64,000 nucleotides of DNA from Vesta saturnalis (GCA_036346205.1 JARFJB010000664.1:1642001-1706000); one strand, 5' to 3'; numbered from the stretch's first letter, positions 36,276-48,450 are shown. The notes: generated by a model not told the origin, from the sequence alone. Made by a program: numbers and translations.

Positions 36276-36945
36276 CGTGTAAATCAAATAGGGGCCACCC
36301 CCATAACTTTTAAACGGTCGTTAGATTTTGTTCAAGTTTTGATGGGTTATATTAGAGCCAGTTTGAGATTTTTTACATAAAAAAACAATGTGCCCAACTT
36401 CAGGTTTCACCGGAAATGACACAAAAGCTGAAAATTTAAATGGAACAACCTGTATATTTTTACGTGTTTGGATTCTACAACTTCAAATACATACAGCTCA
36501 TCTGCCAAATGTCAACTCAAACGCCATTTTACTTTGACAGAGTCAGTTTCATGAGCATGTTGTGTTAATAAAAATTAGAAAATTAAAAATACTTCTTTAT
36601 TTAAGAACTAAGGAAATTACTATGCATATCATTTTACTAGTACTTGAAAGACCTATTTAATATACAGAGTGGCCCATGTATGCTTCTATTGGGAACAGTG
36701 AGTTTTAGTTAAAAAACCGTAATTTTTAAATTTGATCGTTAACAAACTTCACAAAAATTAATTATTAGGAAAAATAATATTGTGGGTGTAATTTTGTACG
36801 TCAATTATCTATAATTTAGATGACGTCACAATGATCTAAAATTAAAAAAATTAAATTAAACTGGCGCCTGAGTTGACATTTAACAGATGAAATGTATGTA
36901 TTTGAAGCCCTAGAATGTAAATATGTAAAAATATACTTAATCCCA
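36276..36945. repeat. palindromic non-autonomous element, right copy
   Basis: Same sequence family as 30784-31547 (TCAAATAGGGGCCACCCC, GGTTTCACCGGAAATGACAC, CATCTGCCAAATGTCAACTC), with its centre inverted relative to that copy. It is flanked by direct repeats of about 80 bases, 36189-36274 and 36946-37016, both running CTTAATCCCACAGTC…CATCAATCCTG…ACGCT. It therefore looks like an insertion that left or entered a duplicated segment. No coding region. Confidence 0.78.
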
Positions 36946-37013
36946 CAGTCCTAAAATAAAATTCAAAAATTTTTAGTCCATAACACCTCTTGTAACATCA
37001 ATCCTGAGATACG

Positions 37014-37015
<2 letters not shown>

Positions 37016-37063
<48 letters not shown>
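37016..37063. repeat. (TA)n microsatellite
   Basis: Pure TA tract at the right border of the palindromic structure, mirroring the tract at 30722. Confidence 0.95.
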
Positions 37064-37066
<3 letters not shown>

Positions 37067-38487
37067 CTTATACATATATTTTCTCTTAGTAATGATACAT
37101 GTAATGAAACGCTTTAAGAAGTAAGTATATTTATAATTAAAAAAATTATGGAATTGTCTTGTTTTTAGAACATTTGTGCTATTTAGTATAACTGTTTTCT
37201 CGGATTCTTCATGATTTAATGAATTAATTATAACTACATTAGTTCATAATACGATGTACTGGGGCAGTCAACAATTTTATCTTCTGGGTATTTTTAGAAA
37301 CAAAGGTGCTAATTAAAGAGCCCCCAAAATAACTGCCACGTCTTTAGTAAAAGAACTTAAAATTTCTTTGTAAGCTTAAAAGCCTCTAATAATCTCATAT
37401 TTGTTTACTTTTAGGATTTCAGTGAACAGAGTCAGGACAGGCGTTTTTCTAAACCACTAAATTTTTCTTTTAACTTTTCAATACGTTTTAAAAACAAGTC
37501 TTTTGATGCCGCTAATGAATCTTAAAACTTTACTTGTTGTTTTGATCGTACTAAAATCTGTATTTTTACTGCTTCTTTTTGTTTTTTAAGTCACTCGTTC
37601 CCCCTTTATCTTTTTCGTACATCCGTTCTTGCTTAAAATCTATTACGATTTATTATTCAACATCTGTATTTTTAATGTTAATTATACGATTTAACGCGTT
37701 TCTTTTTTTACTTAAAACATCTGTTCAAAGAGAATTTTTTTTATTGTTAGAATGGTGATGTTGACATTGTGACAAATATCTGTTGTTCTTAAAGTCAGTA
37801 GCATTATCTGTCAAGGAGTTTTTTTATTGTGTTCTTCATTTCGTATATTCGTTTTTATAAATGGAGATGCCTGTGAAATAACAAACGGTATATGCGAGGT
37901 GAAGAAAAAAATCGCCTTGTATTCCCTTACGCACAATAACTAACTGAAGGAGACTTTCTATCTGTCATTTTATTAACTAAGTGATCCTTCAACAGCGGAC
38001 AAAAATCAAAAATATTGAGTTAGTTTCGAAGTGTAATTTAGTAGTGAGGGCGTTGATGGACAGTTCATTTACATTTTCATTTATGGTGTAGTGGAGTGGA
38101 ATAGTGTAGTGGATAGTCTCTTTTCTATCTGAATAATATAACAGTAAATGTGCATGTAGAGGTGACGTGAACATTACCAATTTATGTAAAATTACAGTTA
38201 ATTTGTGAATGCTATATGTGCATATAATAGACGTTTTAGTAGACATGATTCTACCATTACCTACAATTTTGTTGAAGTAAGTATTGATTAGTTGTACAAT
38301 AAAGTGTTTCTGTAAAAAACCATCAACAATATACAATTTTATTCACTAAACCGAACAGACATTTTCGCGTATACAATGTGATTCAACTACTTGTGTTATT
38401 AGGGATTGTGATTGTAAATAAATACTGTATAACATAAATAACATACTCCATAAACCTTAATTTTGTGTGGGTAGGCTCAATTTTTTT
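37064..38487. other. AT-rich interval
   Basis: No gene recognised. A 115-codon minus-strand open frame at 37989-38336 has no recognisable motif and I do not support it as a gene. Confidence 0.45.
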
Positions 38488-38792
38488 TTAACACATTCAG
38501 TGCCACGTGTACCCACCGGTGGGCATTTTCAGTCTTTCTTTACGGGCCGCGTGCCCACCGCTGGGCATTTGGTTTTGTTTATTTCAAGTCACCGTACCCA
38601 CCGGTGGTTACCTCTATATTAATTTCACGTATGCTGCTGTATTTAGTGGTCCTAGGAGATAACAAAGCTTGCCTTGGACCGGATAGAATTAATATACCGG
38701 GTGAGATTTTGAGAGTAAAAATAATTTTATATATTTTGGTATTTTGACATATTTTATTACAGAAATAAATGAAGTTATAATGAAATATTGTA

Positions 38793-41616
38793 CAGGGTGG
38801 CCAACTAAGAATGCGAGGCTTGCGCAAAAAAAGTTATTACTAAAACGGCCTGGAAAATATTTTCAAGTTTCTGAAATGGCGCTAGGGGGCGTAACTGCAT
38901 TCTTGAATCTAAAAAGTGATGTTTCTGTGAATTCTGCTATATTAACCTAATAAAAAAATAACTGATCTTTGAAGTCGAGGATAATCTGAACTTTTTTTGT
39001 TTGGCACTTTTTGACGTATCTATAAAAATAAAGTGGGGGTATTCAAAGGTCTCCTTAAATCACCTCCCGTATCTTCGAAACGGCTAATCCGATTTTAACA
39101 AACTTGGGCGCGTTGAAAAGAGATTTTCTTGGGCTACAAATGCTAAAATAATTGAAGTTTTGTTAGTTTCACATGTCGTCGCTAGAGGGCTTTGTTCGAC
39201 ATTCTGACAGAAACGGTTAATTTTCGCAAAAAAAATGAAATGCATTGATATGACTTTTTTCATGAACAAGTAGCTAAATGATGCCTAAACAAGCTCGCGA
39301 AAACCGCATCTCGATGTCTTGTTCTAACCTAAAATATCCAAAGAAAACTTTATACGAAAATCCTTAAATTTAATAACTATATTTCTGGAATTGTTTCTAT
39401 TATGTAAGTTGTGGCCCTAAAAGGACCGATTTAAAGGAGGAAGGTTTTAATGCCCCGTAAATGCTCGAAATGCTGACCATCACTCTGTGCATTGCTGAGG
39501 CCTCTTATGGGTAGACAAAACTGCAGCTTCAATTTCGGCTCTGAATAGGTTACCTAGAAATTGCGATTTTAAATGTTTGTAAATTTATTCACCAGAATAA
39601 AATCACCCTTTTGAAATTACTACGGGCAAGTAAGCAATGCTTAAGTTATACGAAAGGCCTATTTTTGTTTGTTTAAATGCATATTCACTATGGATATGTA
39701 CGAAAAATACAACTAATAGAAGCAGGCAATGGAAACAGATACCTAAACAAAACATACATAATCCTCAAATTGTCAATAGTCAATACTTTCGCGTTCCTTT
39801 GAGCAATTTTTGTGCTTTCAAAATGCGTTTTATGAATAATGAAGCTGTTGATATGCTTGCGGTTTATTTTGAATGTCTTCAGAATGCCGTAGTAGCTAAA
39901 AGAGTTTACGCGACTCGATATCCAAATCGGCGTCTTTGCGATGTAAGAGTTTTTCCCCGATTAGTGGCGAGCTTACGAGCCAATGGTAGTTTTCGGCCTA
40001 CGTTTCAACGGCAAAGAATTGGAAGAATACAAGAAAATATTAACCGTGTACTGGGCTATATTGAAGGAAATCCTCATGTTAGCACAAGAGCATTATCTAC
40101 TGAGTTGGGCATATCACGTACAACGGTTCAAAATATTTTGAAGGGCCATAGGTAAGTTCTAATGGCCATCAAAATATATAGGTATTCGTTTAAAATTTTT
40201 TTAATTACTTTAAGAATGCGCCCATATCATGTCGTTTTGCATCAGGCCTTGAAAGAGGAAGATTTTGATCGAAGGATAGACTATTGCCATTGGATGTTGG
40301 GCATGATACGCGAAAATAGAGAATGTTTATTTCAAATTCTTTGGACCGTTGAAGCCACCTTCAGTAGTGCAGAAAATCCCCATTAGTTGCGTGAAGTTCA
40401 GCGCCAAGGACGTTGGAGTTTAAATGTATGGTGTGGCATACTGGGAGGCAGAATTATTGGGCCATATTTTTTCGAGCAACCCCTAAATGACAATGTATTT
40501 CTTGACTTTTTGGCCAATTCATTACCGATGTTGTTGGAAGATGTGCCTCTGGAAACAAGGCAAAAATTGTTTTTGCAGTTGGATGGTTGCCCAGCACATT
40601 TTGCTATTAATGTGCGAGAGCATATTAATGTCAACAGCGGTGGATTGGAAGAGGAAGTCTGTTTCCATGGCCTCCGCGATCGCCAGACTTAACTTGCCTC
40701 GATTTTTATTTATGGGAGCGCTTAAAGGACATCGTGTTTCGGACTCAACCTACTACTAGAGAAGATATGAAAAACCGGATTCGTAACGCAATACGTAACA
40801 TACCGAGAGCCGAAATTGAAGCTGCAGTTTTGTCTAGTCATGAGAGGCTTCAGAAATGCATAGAGCGTGATGGTCAGCATTTCGAGCATTCACGGGGGCA
40901 TTAAAAACCATCCTCCTTTAAATCGGTCCTTTCCTAGGGCCACAACTTACATAATAGAAACAATTCCAGTAAATATAGTTAAAAAAAATAAAAATTTAAG
41001 AGATTTTCGTATAAAGTTTTATTTGGTCAATATTTTAGGTTAGGAACAAGATATCGAGATGCGGTTTTCGCGAGCTTGTTTAGGCATTATTTAGCTACTT
41101 GTTCATGAAAGAAAGTCATACCAATGCATTTAATTTTTTTGCGAAAATTAACCGTTTCTGTCGGAATGTCGAACAAAGCCCTCTAGCGACGACATGTGAA
41201 ACTAACAAAACTTCAATTATTTTAACATTTGTAGCCCAAGAAAATCTCTTTTCAATGCGCCCAAGTTTGTTAAAATCGGGTTAGCCGTTGCGAAGATACG
41301 GGGAGTGATTTAAGGAAACCTTTGAATAACCTCCCCCCCCCCACTTTATTTTTTATAGATACGTCAAAAAGTGCCAAACAAAAAAAGTTCAGATTATCGT
41401 CGACTTCAAATCAGTTAATTATAGCAGAATTCACTGAAATATCACTTTTTTAGATTCAAGATTGCAGTTACGCCCCCTAGCGGCCATTTCAGAAACTTGA
41501 AAATATTTTCCAGGTTTTTGTATTGGCCGTTTTAGTAATAACTTTTTTTTTCCGCAAGCCTCTACGATGTATAGTTTCCTAGATACAGTACCTCGCATTC
41601 TTAGTTGACCACCCCG
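38793..41616 (+). mobile_element. Tc1/mariner-type element with ~750-bp inverted repeats
   Basis: TA at 38791-38792 and 41617-41618 flanks ends CAGGGTGGCCAACTAAGAAT on the left and the reverse complement of CGGGGTGGTCAACTAAGAAT on the right. The arms match from the ends through shared words such as GGCGTAACTGCATTCTTG-type, CGAAACGGCTAATCCGATTT and TTTAAAGGAGGAAGG to about 39550 and 40800. They therefore cover more than 700 bases each and include the last ~100 bases of the transposase coding region. Confidence 0.92.
39823..40903 (+). pseudogene. DD41D-type transposase with a 63-bp intron, mutated
   Basis: ATG 39823 opens MRFMNNEAVDMLAVYFECLQ and NAVVAKRVYATRYPNRR (first DNA-binding module), then INRVLGYIEGNPHVSTRALS and LGISRTTVQNILKGH. 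A GTAAGT donor at 40152 and a TTTAAG acceptor at 40214 remove 63 bases and join into HRMRPYHVVLHQALKEEDFD, the expected linker, so an intron is well supported. The core has SLNVWCGILGGRIIGPYFF and LFLQLDGCPAHF (second Asp). The first Asp is lost (LWTVEATF instead of LWTDEA-type), a Trp codon has become a stop at 40384, and a frameshift near 40640 precedes SPDLTCLDFYLWERLKDIVF. The end …RDGQHFEHSRGH lies within the right inverted repeat. Inactive. Confidence 0.87.
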
Positions 41617-41839
41617 TACAAACATAAATGAAACTATATTCTAATACTGAAAACCACAACAAATAATTCCAAACGACTTCAACAAAAAAAAATATAAATT
41701 AAACTTATTCAAAGGCAAAATAAATGAAATTATATTCTTATATAGAAACAATAACAAATAAACTGAACAAGTAATTTCAACCAAATTCAACTAAAAAAAT
41801 AAAAATTTAGCTTATTCAAAAGTTGCTAGAAGCTTCTGA

Positions 41840-43296
41840 AAGCATTCTAGGCACATTGGTAGGTTTTTTTTACCTTTTTACGGGCATCTTGTCGTTGAGA
41901 CATAGTTTTATAGCATGGATTGCACCTTTTCTGGTAACGCTTTTTTGACCCTCTTATTCTTTCAGGAGGTGTATTGGCTTGGAACTGGAAGATAATCTAG
42001 GATTACAACAATCCTGGTAAACTAGAGCTTCTGTGAATTCCGTTCCATTTTCTTGTTATTTATTTTGTTATGCAGATGCAGAGCTATCGATGTGACAAAA
42101 TGAAAAACTAATATTTTATACCACTTGACGGTTCTTTTCACATATGGTCCATATGATGTCATCAGTTCAGAGTGGCCAACAAACGTCTTTCCTTTGTTAT
42201 GTTCAATCACCATTGAAGAAGGTTTATCAACTTCTTGTCTCCTTCGATTTACTGTAACCATGGAGTAATCATGTTTGGTAGTAAGCATTAAGACAACTCG
42301 TTTGTCTCTCCATTTGCAGACTACGCTTTTCTTTTAATTTTTTTGGGCTACGACTTCACCTTTTCTCAATTTTGCTTTCACCACATTTCAGGGGTTTTTT
42401 TTATGTGATCTTAAGGTTCCGACCAAACGCGTTTGCTGCTGGATTTGACTATCAGAAAGCGAAACGTTTGTATACCAGTTGTCTGTGTATAGAATTCTAC
42501 CTGTAACCAGTAGTCCGTCCATTAGTTCTTTGATATTTTTTTCGGAAACAGATACATCATGCACTCGCTCTTTACCTGTGTAGAATTTGAACGACCAGGT
42601 ATATCCTCCATTGACACAAAGTTTAAGAACTTAAATGCCGTCTGTTATTAGAATGTCGAAAATATATACGTCCCCGAAATGGTTCGTTCTTCTTCGGAAT
42701 AATAGGATTGCTTGAATTTCTGTTCGAGAATACTTAAAAATTTAGAAATTTTGTGAAGCGTGCCTTCTGGGTTCATGCGTTCCTCATTATTTGATAGATG
42801 AAACATCATCAGCAACAAAATTCAAATCTATTGCGGCTCATTACTTTTCGAATTCCGTTTTCATAGATTCTTTTCGTGCTACAGCCCCATCAAAATGACG
42901 ATGCCCAAAAACTTGCGCATCTCTATAGGATCAGTGTTATTCGATTTATTGAGCCTGGGAGTTCGATCTTCCGCTGGAATTGTTTCTTTGGCAGTAATTT
43001 TCTGCGCAGCCATATCTATTAATTTCTTCTACCAACAATGATACTACATCTGCAGGAACCCCGGTCTGGACAGCAGAAAAAGGAACTGTGGTTCTGTCCT
43101 CTGCCACAGGTTCCCACCTTCTCTCTGGCAAAACACCAGCTAGAAGAGCAACTTCAGCAGCTTCGTCCTCGTTCTCAACCTCCGTTGATTCATCTTCACT
43201 TGAACTGGAGCTTTCTTCATTTTGGGAGAAAGTAGGGTCTGCAGTGGAGTTATCTACTGCATTAACATCAGCCAAAATTTCTAGTTCCAGTGCCAA
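41840..43296 (-). pseudogene. piggyBac transposase pseudogene
   Basis: An ATG at 43296 starts an acidic N-terminus (DNSTADPTFSQNEESSSSSE, then a Glu/Asp run) as in piggyBac transposases. The body is broken by stops and frameshifts between 42940 and 42300, but the block KPSSMVIEHNKGKTFVGHSE at 42288-42022, continuing VKRTVKWYKILVFHFVTSI, is the conserved C-terminal section of DDE_Tnp_1_7 (normally …GGVD..D…KWY..LFFHL…). A Cys-containing tail may lie at 41840-41960. It is the gene of the TTAA-flanked element at 38492-43567. Confidence 0.82.
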
Positions 43297-44252
43297 TTGT
43301 GCTTCTTGCCATTATTGTTCAAAATCTGAAATAAAACAAATAATAAAATGCGTGCCCACCGGTGAGCATTTGTTCCTACAATGTAATCTTTGGACCACGT
43401 GTCCACCGGTAAGCACTAAAAGAATTAATAAAAAATCGCTAAAAAAGGAAAAATAAGATTTAAAATACAATAATACGCTATAAAAAATTGATTTATTGAA
43501 AAAAAACACATTTCGAATCTGTAGTCCTATGGAGCGAATGTCCAATTAGAGCGTGGCGCTAAATGTGTTAATTAAATTATTATATGTTGATATTGTTAAA
43601 TTGAAACTGATTGGTAGGTACGCTGTGTTCTTTAAATTAGATAGGCTTGATGAGGTTAAGTGTTGCATCATGTGGGACAGGTAAATAATGAAACTGCTCA
43701 AATTAAAATTAACGAGCTTTGCGCCATGATGGTTCAACCCGTTAATGTATGTATCTATTTTGGAAAAGAACCACCAAGAAAACCCAATTTATTCATAAAT
43801 AAGTAATTGCACAAGTGCAGGGTGTTTAAAAATATATAACACCTCTATGCTATTTTAACAATCAATTGATTTTTTTTAGTTTTTTTTAATTGGTATATTT
43901 ATTAAGGATAACAGTTGGCTTAGGAAACCAGATATGTAATTTAATGAACATATTCTACTCAAAAAAGAAATTTCACTTCCAGTAAAATATTTTAGAGACA
44001 TTTTGTAATTCAAATAAGTTTAATTGTAATGTTGTTCTTGTGGAATGGTAACAAATTATAAAATCTAAAGATTGAATATAAAATTATCAAAAAACTTCAA
44101 ATGCAAATTAAAATGAAATGAAAATAAACAATATAACATCATCAGAAATTATGAAAAGCTAACAGCAAATCATTTCTTATACGTATGTAAACATCTAATC
44201 CTATAAAAGAACAAAAATGTGAACACAAAATATCAATTTAAAAAACACACTA

Positions 44253-45075
44253 CAAATATTTTCCAAACTGTGTGCACTCTTTTTGGATGCAGACTTCACA
44301 TCGTCGTTTAATTGAATTTATAGAATTATATATAGATAATGGTGTTAATTGTGTAAAAGCCACACAAACACTTTCTTTTAACTAAATTCACAGTATTATT
44401 AGTTCTTTCGTATATAATGTTTTTCAAAAAACCCCATAAAAAGAAATCTAGAAGCGAAAGATCGGGTGAACGAGCAGGCCACAAAATTGATGCTGTCGTT
44501 CCCATCCAGCTATTAGGAAAACGTAAATTTAAGTAGTCGCTAACTACGCGGGAATTATGTGCGGGAGCTCCGTCTTGCTGAAATGTGACATTGTAATGTT
44601 GTGCTAAAGGAAGACTCTTTAGAAATCCCTCCAAATGAATTCGTAGAATATCGAGATATTTCATTGAATTTAATGTTCCTTCATACATGTGATAATAAAA
44701 ACGTCCGTTTTTAATGCAGCACTGACATGAGCGTTAGTATCTGCCCAGTAAGGTAAATTGTGATTATTAAAAATACAATCACTACTGATATGCGCCTCGT
44801 CTGACCATGCAATAGAGTTTGAAAAATTAGGTATATTTTGGCACTGATTTATATACCAGTTACAAAACTCAGTACGCCGCCTTCTGTCGTCTATAGTGAA
44901 AAAATGTTCTTTCCGAAATCTATAGCAATGGTATTTGTGTTTTTTTTTTAAATTCGATGGGCTTTGCTTCGAGACACGCCTAAATTAACCATTTGTCTAG
45001 GTGAAGTTGTTGGCTCTGCTTCGACTTGTCCTACGAGGACCATTGAATTTTCTTCAGAATTTCGTTTAAGTAAGT
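44253..45075 (-). pseudogene. DD41D-type transposase pseudogene
   Basis: Reading left from about 45075: LVGQVEAEPTTSPRQMVNLG and VSRSKAHRI (second DNA-binding module), then KKHKYHCYRF, RRRRTEFCNWYINQCQN and the first-Asp block AWSDEAHISSDCIF with NNHNLPYWADTN. A deletion of roughly 60 bases then removes the WCG…GP section. MYEGTLNSMKYLDILRIHLE continues into FQQDGAPAHNSRVVSDYL (second Asp) and WPARSPDLSLLDFFLWGFLK (third Asp), giving 41 residues between the last two catalytic Asp. After a further frameshift the tail RRCEVCIQKECTQFGKYL ends near 44253. I did not find matching inverted ends. Inactive. Confidence 0.85.
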
Positions 45076-45182
45076 TTTTGGGTTGGGATTTTAAAAAAAA
45101 TCGAATTCAATTAAATTTTTCTAAAATTAATAAAGAAGTAGAAGAGAGACACGTGGGAGACCGTATTTTCCACCCTTATTTT

Positions 45183-45440
45183 TTATGGTTTCTTTTCGGA
45201 GGCCTTTTTCAACCCCTTGATTTTCACCCCTACGGTTTCTTTTCGGAGGCCTTTTTCAACCCCTTGATTTTCACCCCTATGGTTTCTTTTCGGAGGCCTT
45301 TTCAAGCCCTTGATGGAATTTTCATTCCTAATTAAGGCCTTTTTTGTTTTTACTCGCTTACTTGAGGGGGCGTATTTTTCACTCTTATTTTATGGTTTCT
45401 TTTCGGTGGTCATTTTCAACCTTTGATGGGAATTTTAACC
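45183..45440. repeat. 47-bp tandem repeat
   Basis: GGTTTCTTTTCGGAGGCC, TTTTTCAACCCC and TTGATTTTCACCCC recur with a period of 47 bases starting at about 45186, 45233 and 45280. A diverged fourth copy lies at about 45395-45440. Confidence 0.88.
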
Positions 45441-45539
45441 CTGATTATTTTTGTTTGTATTAAGAGCCCTTTTGGTGGGGAGCCCCTGGAGGTTAGACAA
45501 TTGTGCGTATTCTTTTAATTCCTATCTACAGATTGTAAC

Positions 45540-48450
45540 CTTACGAAATTTTATTTATACATTGGGGTTGTATTCTAATAAGGAGGCCTAATGCTATCTT
45601 GTAAGGCTGATATAGCGCTTCGCAATTTACTGCTGGGACCCCGTGACCCTTGAAGTAAAAATTGAATTTGTATTCTAATAAGGAGGCCCTATTGCTATCT
45701 TGTAAGACAGGTGTATGAACTTGTGTTAGGGTTTGATCTTGCGTGAGAAACTTGAATGACAGTAAAATTTAATTATAGAACACTTATTTTTATTATAAAT
45801 ATCATTATTAAAAAAGCCCCAGTGAGGTATAAAAAAAAATTACTGACATTCAGATTATTCTCTAATGAAACAAAATGTTTTTATTAAGTTAATTAATTAC
45901 ATAACAGTTATTACAATATTGTTTTCTAAACGAATATTAAAACTGATTGTTTTATCTGCATTGATTGCATTGAAATATGTTTAATATCCAGCCGCTCGTT
46001 AAATTGTGTATATTGTACACCTTAATATTTTTAAAGAAACTTGTTGTTTCAGATAACTTAGATGCGTTTTATAACTATAATTAAAAATCTGTACAAGTAA
46101 ATAAAATAAATAAAAGGTTAACAGCACACTTACCAGCTCTGTATTGAAAGAACATTTTTGAGGGACTAATTCACGAGTGATAGTCACTGCTTTGTGTTAC
46201 TCGTCTAATCAAACTAAATCACTTTCTGTTTTACGTTTATGAATAGTTGATGTAAAACTAACTATTGATTTCCCCATAATTAATTTTTAGAGTGTAAATA
46301 TACAAACAACGTAATTATCTTTATCACACTTACTGCAACTCGTATTTACCTCTCCCTTAAAGTAATTAATAACAAAGCGGTTTAAACAAAATGTTATATG
46401 TTGTCTATACATACATACACACGCAAATTGTTTTTTTATAAAAACCGCATTAAAAGTTTGGAATGTAATAATTACATGTTTTAAATTCCTCAACAGCAAT
46501 ATGTAGTTAGAAACCACTGTTCATGCTTACTTTTAGCTAATTACTGTGTAATTATATAAACCTGTTAATTTTAATGTACCAACCGAGTAACACACTTGCC
46601 TTAAAACGCTAAAGTCATAAATTTTATAACACGATTTTTAAAAACACATGCTAAATTAAAAAGAAAGAAAAACAATAGGCTCATCTGACATTACGCAACT
46701 CTGAATTAAAAACAGTAAGGTACTAAAAAATCTCTTTATTTATCAGAATAGAATGGTTGGGTAACAGGCGTTAAACAATAATTTAATTATCTCGTCATTT
46801 TCAATTAAACATGTGCTAAAAAAGTTTTTTACAAAATCAATCATTGATTAACTATTTAATCTACAATATAGAAACGTTAACGTATAAAGTCCACACACAT
46901 TCGAATGGTAATCCTGCAGTATTTTTTTATTGTAACGGAACCATCTAGAATTCTTCTCTAGGGTAACGTAAATGATACCCTTGATGTGCTCGTCCAAAGG
47001 AATCAAAATACTCTCCGTTACCATTATCATCAATGTAGATAGCCGTCCAATGCTGACCTGGTTTGTCTGCAGGATCCGTGTTTACAATAATTGCACACGG
47101 TCTAGGTGCGTGTCTCGGTTGTTGATTAGAAGCACATACAATCCGAAACACATTCTTCTTGTGGCTGGGGATCGATTTCAAGCATCTCAACACTTGTATC
47201 GCATACATCTTTGGAATTGGTATGCACCTAGGATTTATTATAAACAGGTTGCATAATTATCCTCTGTCATAAAAATTGTATTCTAATAAAGGAAAAAGAC
47301 ATGTAAAGATAATGAGAAGTGTTTTATAATAAAAGATTTTATTTAATTAATTTAACCTGTTAACATGTGTCAAGATTATTTTTATTTTATAGAAGCGGTC
47401 GGCCATGGATTTTTTTTAAGTTAACATGTACCATATACGTAAAATTTCGCGACGCGAGGATTTCGGCGATCCCACTCCAACCCTCTCCGAGCATAATCGA
47501 GATTGTAAGACAGGTGTAGGGTGTCGCTACTTGTTCTCAGGTTTTTGTTCCTTGTCGTGATCGCAACTTGTTCGTAGGCCTTCGTGTATTGTCGTGGTAC
47601 CCTTGCCGGAAAATTTGAATTTCTATTATAATAAGGAGCCTAATGCTAACTTGTAAGACAGGTGTAGGGCTGCAACTTGCTCTAGGGGCTTTGTCCTTGT
47701 CGTGGCCCCAATGACGGAAAATTTGAATTTGTATTTGTATTTAAGTCTCTGCAGGTTATGGCTGGAAATACGAATCTGTATTATAATAAGGGGTATAATG
47801 CTAACTTGTAAGACAGATATAGGGCTTAGCAACTTACTTTCAGGCCCTCGCCCCTCGACCAAAAGTTTGAATTTATTTGTGACGCCATCTATGAGGGAAA
47901 ATCTGAACTTGTATTATAATAATAAGGAGGCCTAATGTTAACTTATAAGACAGACGTAGGGCTTCGCAACTTACTTACTTTCGGGTCTCAGCCCCTGGCC
48001 CCTTGGCAGGATATTTAAATTTGAATTTGTATTTAAGTATTTACATTCTGATTACTTATTGCGAGAAATTTGAACTTGTGTTCTAATAAGGGACCTATTG
48101 CTAGCTTATAAGACGAAACATAGGAACCTGTGTTAGGGCCTGCGCCCTCCTATCGTGCCGCTTGTAGGGAAATTTGAATTTGTATCGTCGTGTAGTTGTG
48201 TATGGCCTAATGGATATTTTCTGTAATAAAGGTGGCACCATCTATCGTTATATTTCTAGGACTAATTAGGGTTTTATTTGTGGCACCATCTAGTAGTATA
48301 TTTTTAAACTAGCGAATGTTTGCTGTAATAGAGGCGGCGCCACCTAGCGGTATATTTTTAGGACTAATTAGGGTTGTTTGTGGTGCAATATAGTGGTGTA
48401 GAATGAATGTTTTCTGTAATAGGGGTTGATCTTGATCTTGACGAGGGAGA
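45540..48450. repeat. diverged ~150-bp satellite family, interrupted
   Basis: A unit containing TTGTATTCTAATAAGGAGGC, CTAATGCTATCTTGTAAGAC and AGGTGTAGGGCTTCGCAACTT recurs near 45575, 45672, 47505, 47622, 47778, 47925 and 48069, about 150 bases apart in the cleaner part. From about 48240 a related module with GGCGCCACCTAGCGGTATA-type words occurs three times. Between the two blocks (about 45750-47480) lies AT-rich DNA with the protease relic at 46848-47208. Confidence 0.75.
46848..47208 (-). pseudogene. adenain-like cysteine protease relic (Polinton/adintovirus type)
   Basis: The first frame (47208-46945) contains NTDPADKPGQHW, with the presumed catalytic His, followed by TAIYIDDNGNGEYFDSFG. 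This is the layout of the adenovirus-type C5 peptidase found in Polinton/Maverick transposons and adintoviruses. A stop or frameshift at about 46945 breaks the protein. In another frame, 46950-46848, there is LQDYHSNVCGLYTL, which carries the CG pair expected of the nucleophile Cys. In that family the enzyme matures virion proteins. The other Polinton hallmarks (protein-primed polymerase, ATPase, integrase, capsid) were not seen nearby, so this is an isolated, inactive fragment. Confidence 0.72.

Larger units (their letters stand above)
38492..43567 (-). mobile_element. piggyBac element with TTAA ends, split by a mariner-type element
   Basis: TTAA at 38488-38491 and 43568-43571 brackets the ends CACATTCAGTGCCACG and the reverse complement of CACATTTAGCGCCACG. 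Just inside each end are several copies of the palindromic word CCCACCGGTGGGCAT or variants (near 38513, 38555, 38590 on the left; 43353, 43400 on the right), probably transposase binding sites. The transposase is on the minus strand at 41840-43296. A 2.8-kb mariner-type element occupies 38793-41616. A 3' segment of about 100 bases (ATAAATGAAACTATATTC…) is repeated in tandem at about 41627-41820. Confidence 0.9.

Noticed and set aside
37989..38336. 115-codon minus-strand open frame
   Set aside because: No motif and no supporting composition change relative to flanks.
42440..42480. GAAACG word as a further hammerhead candidate
   Set aside because: No CUGAUGA-like segment or stem II upstream; it lies within the piggyBac pseudogene.
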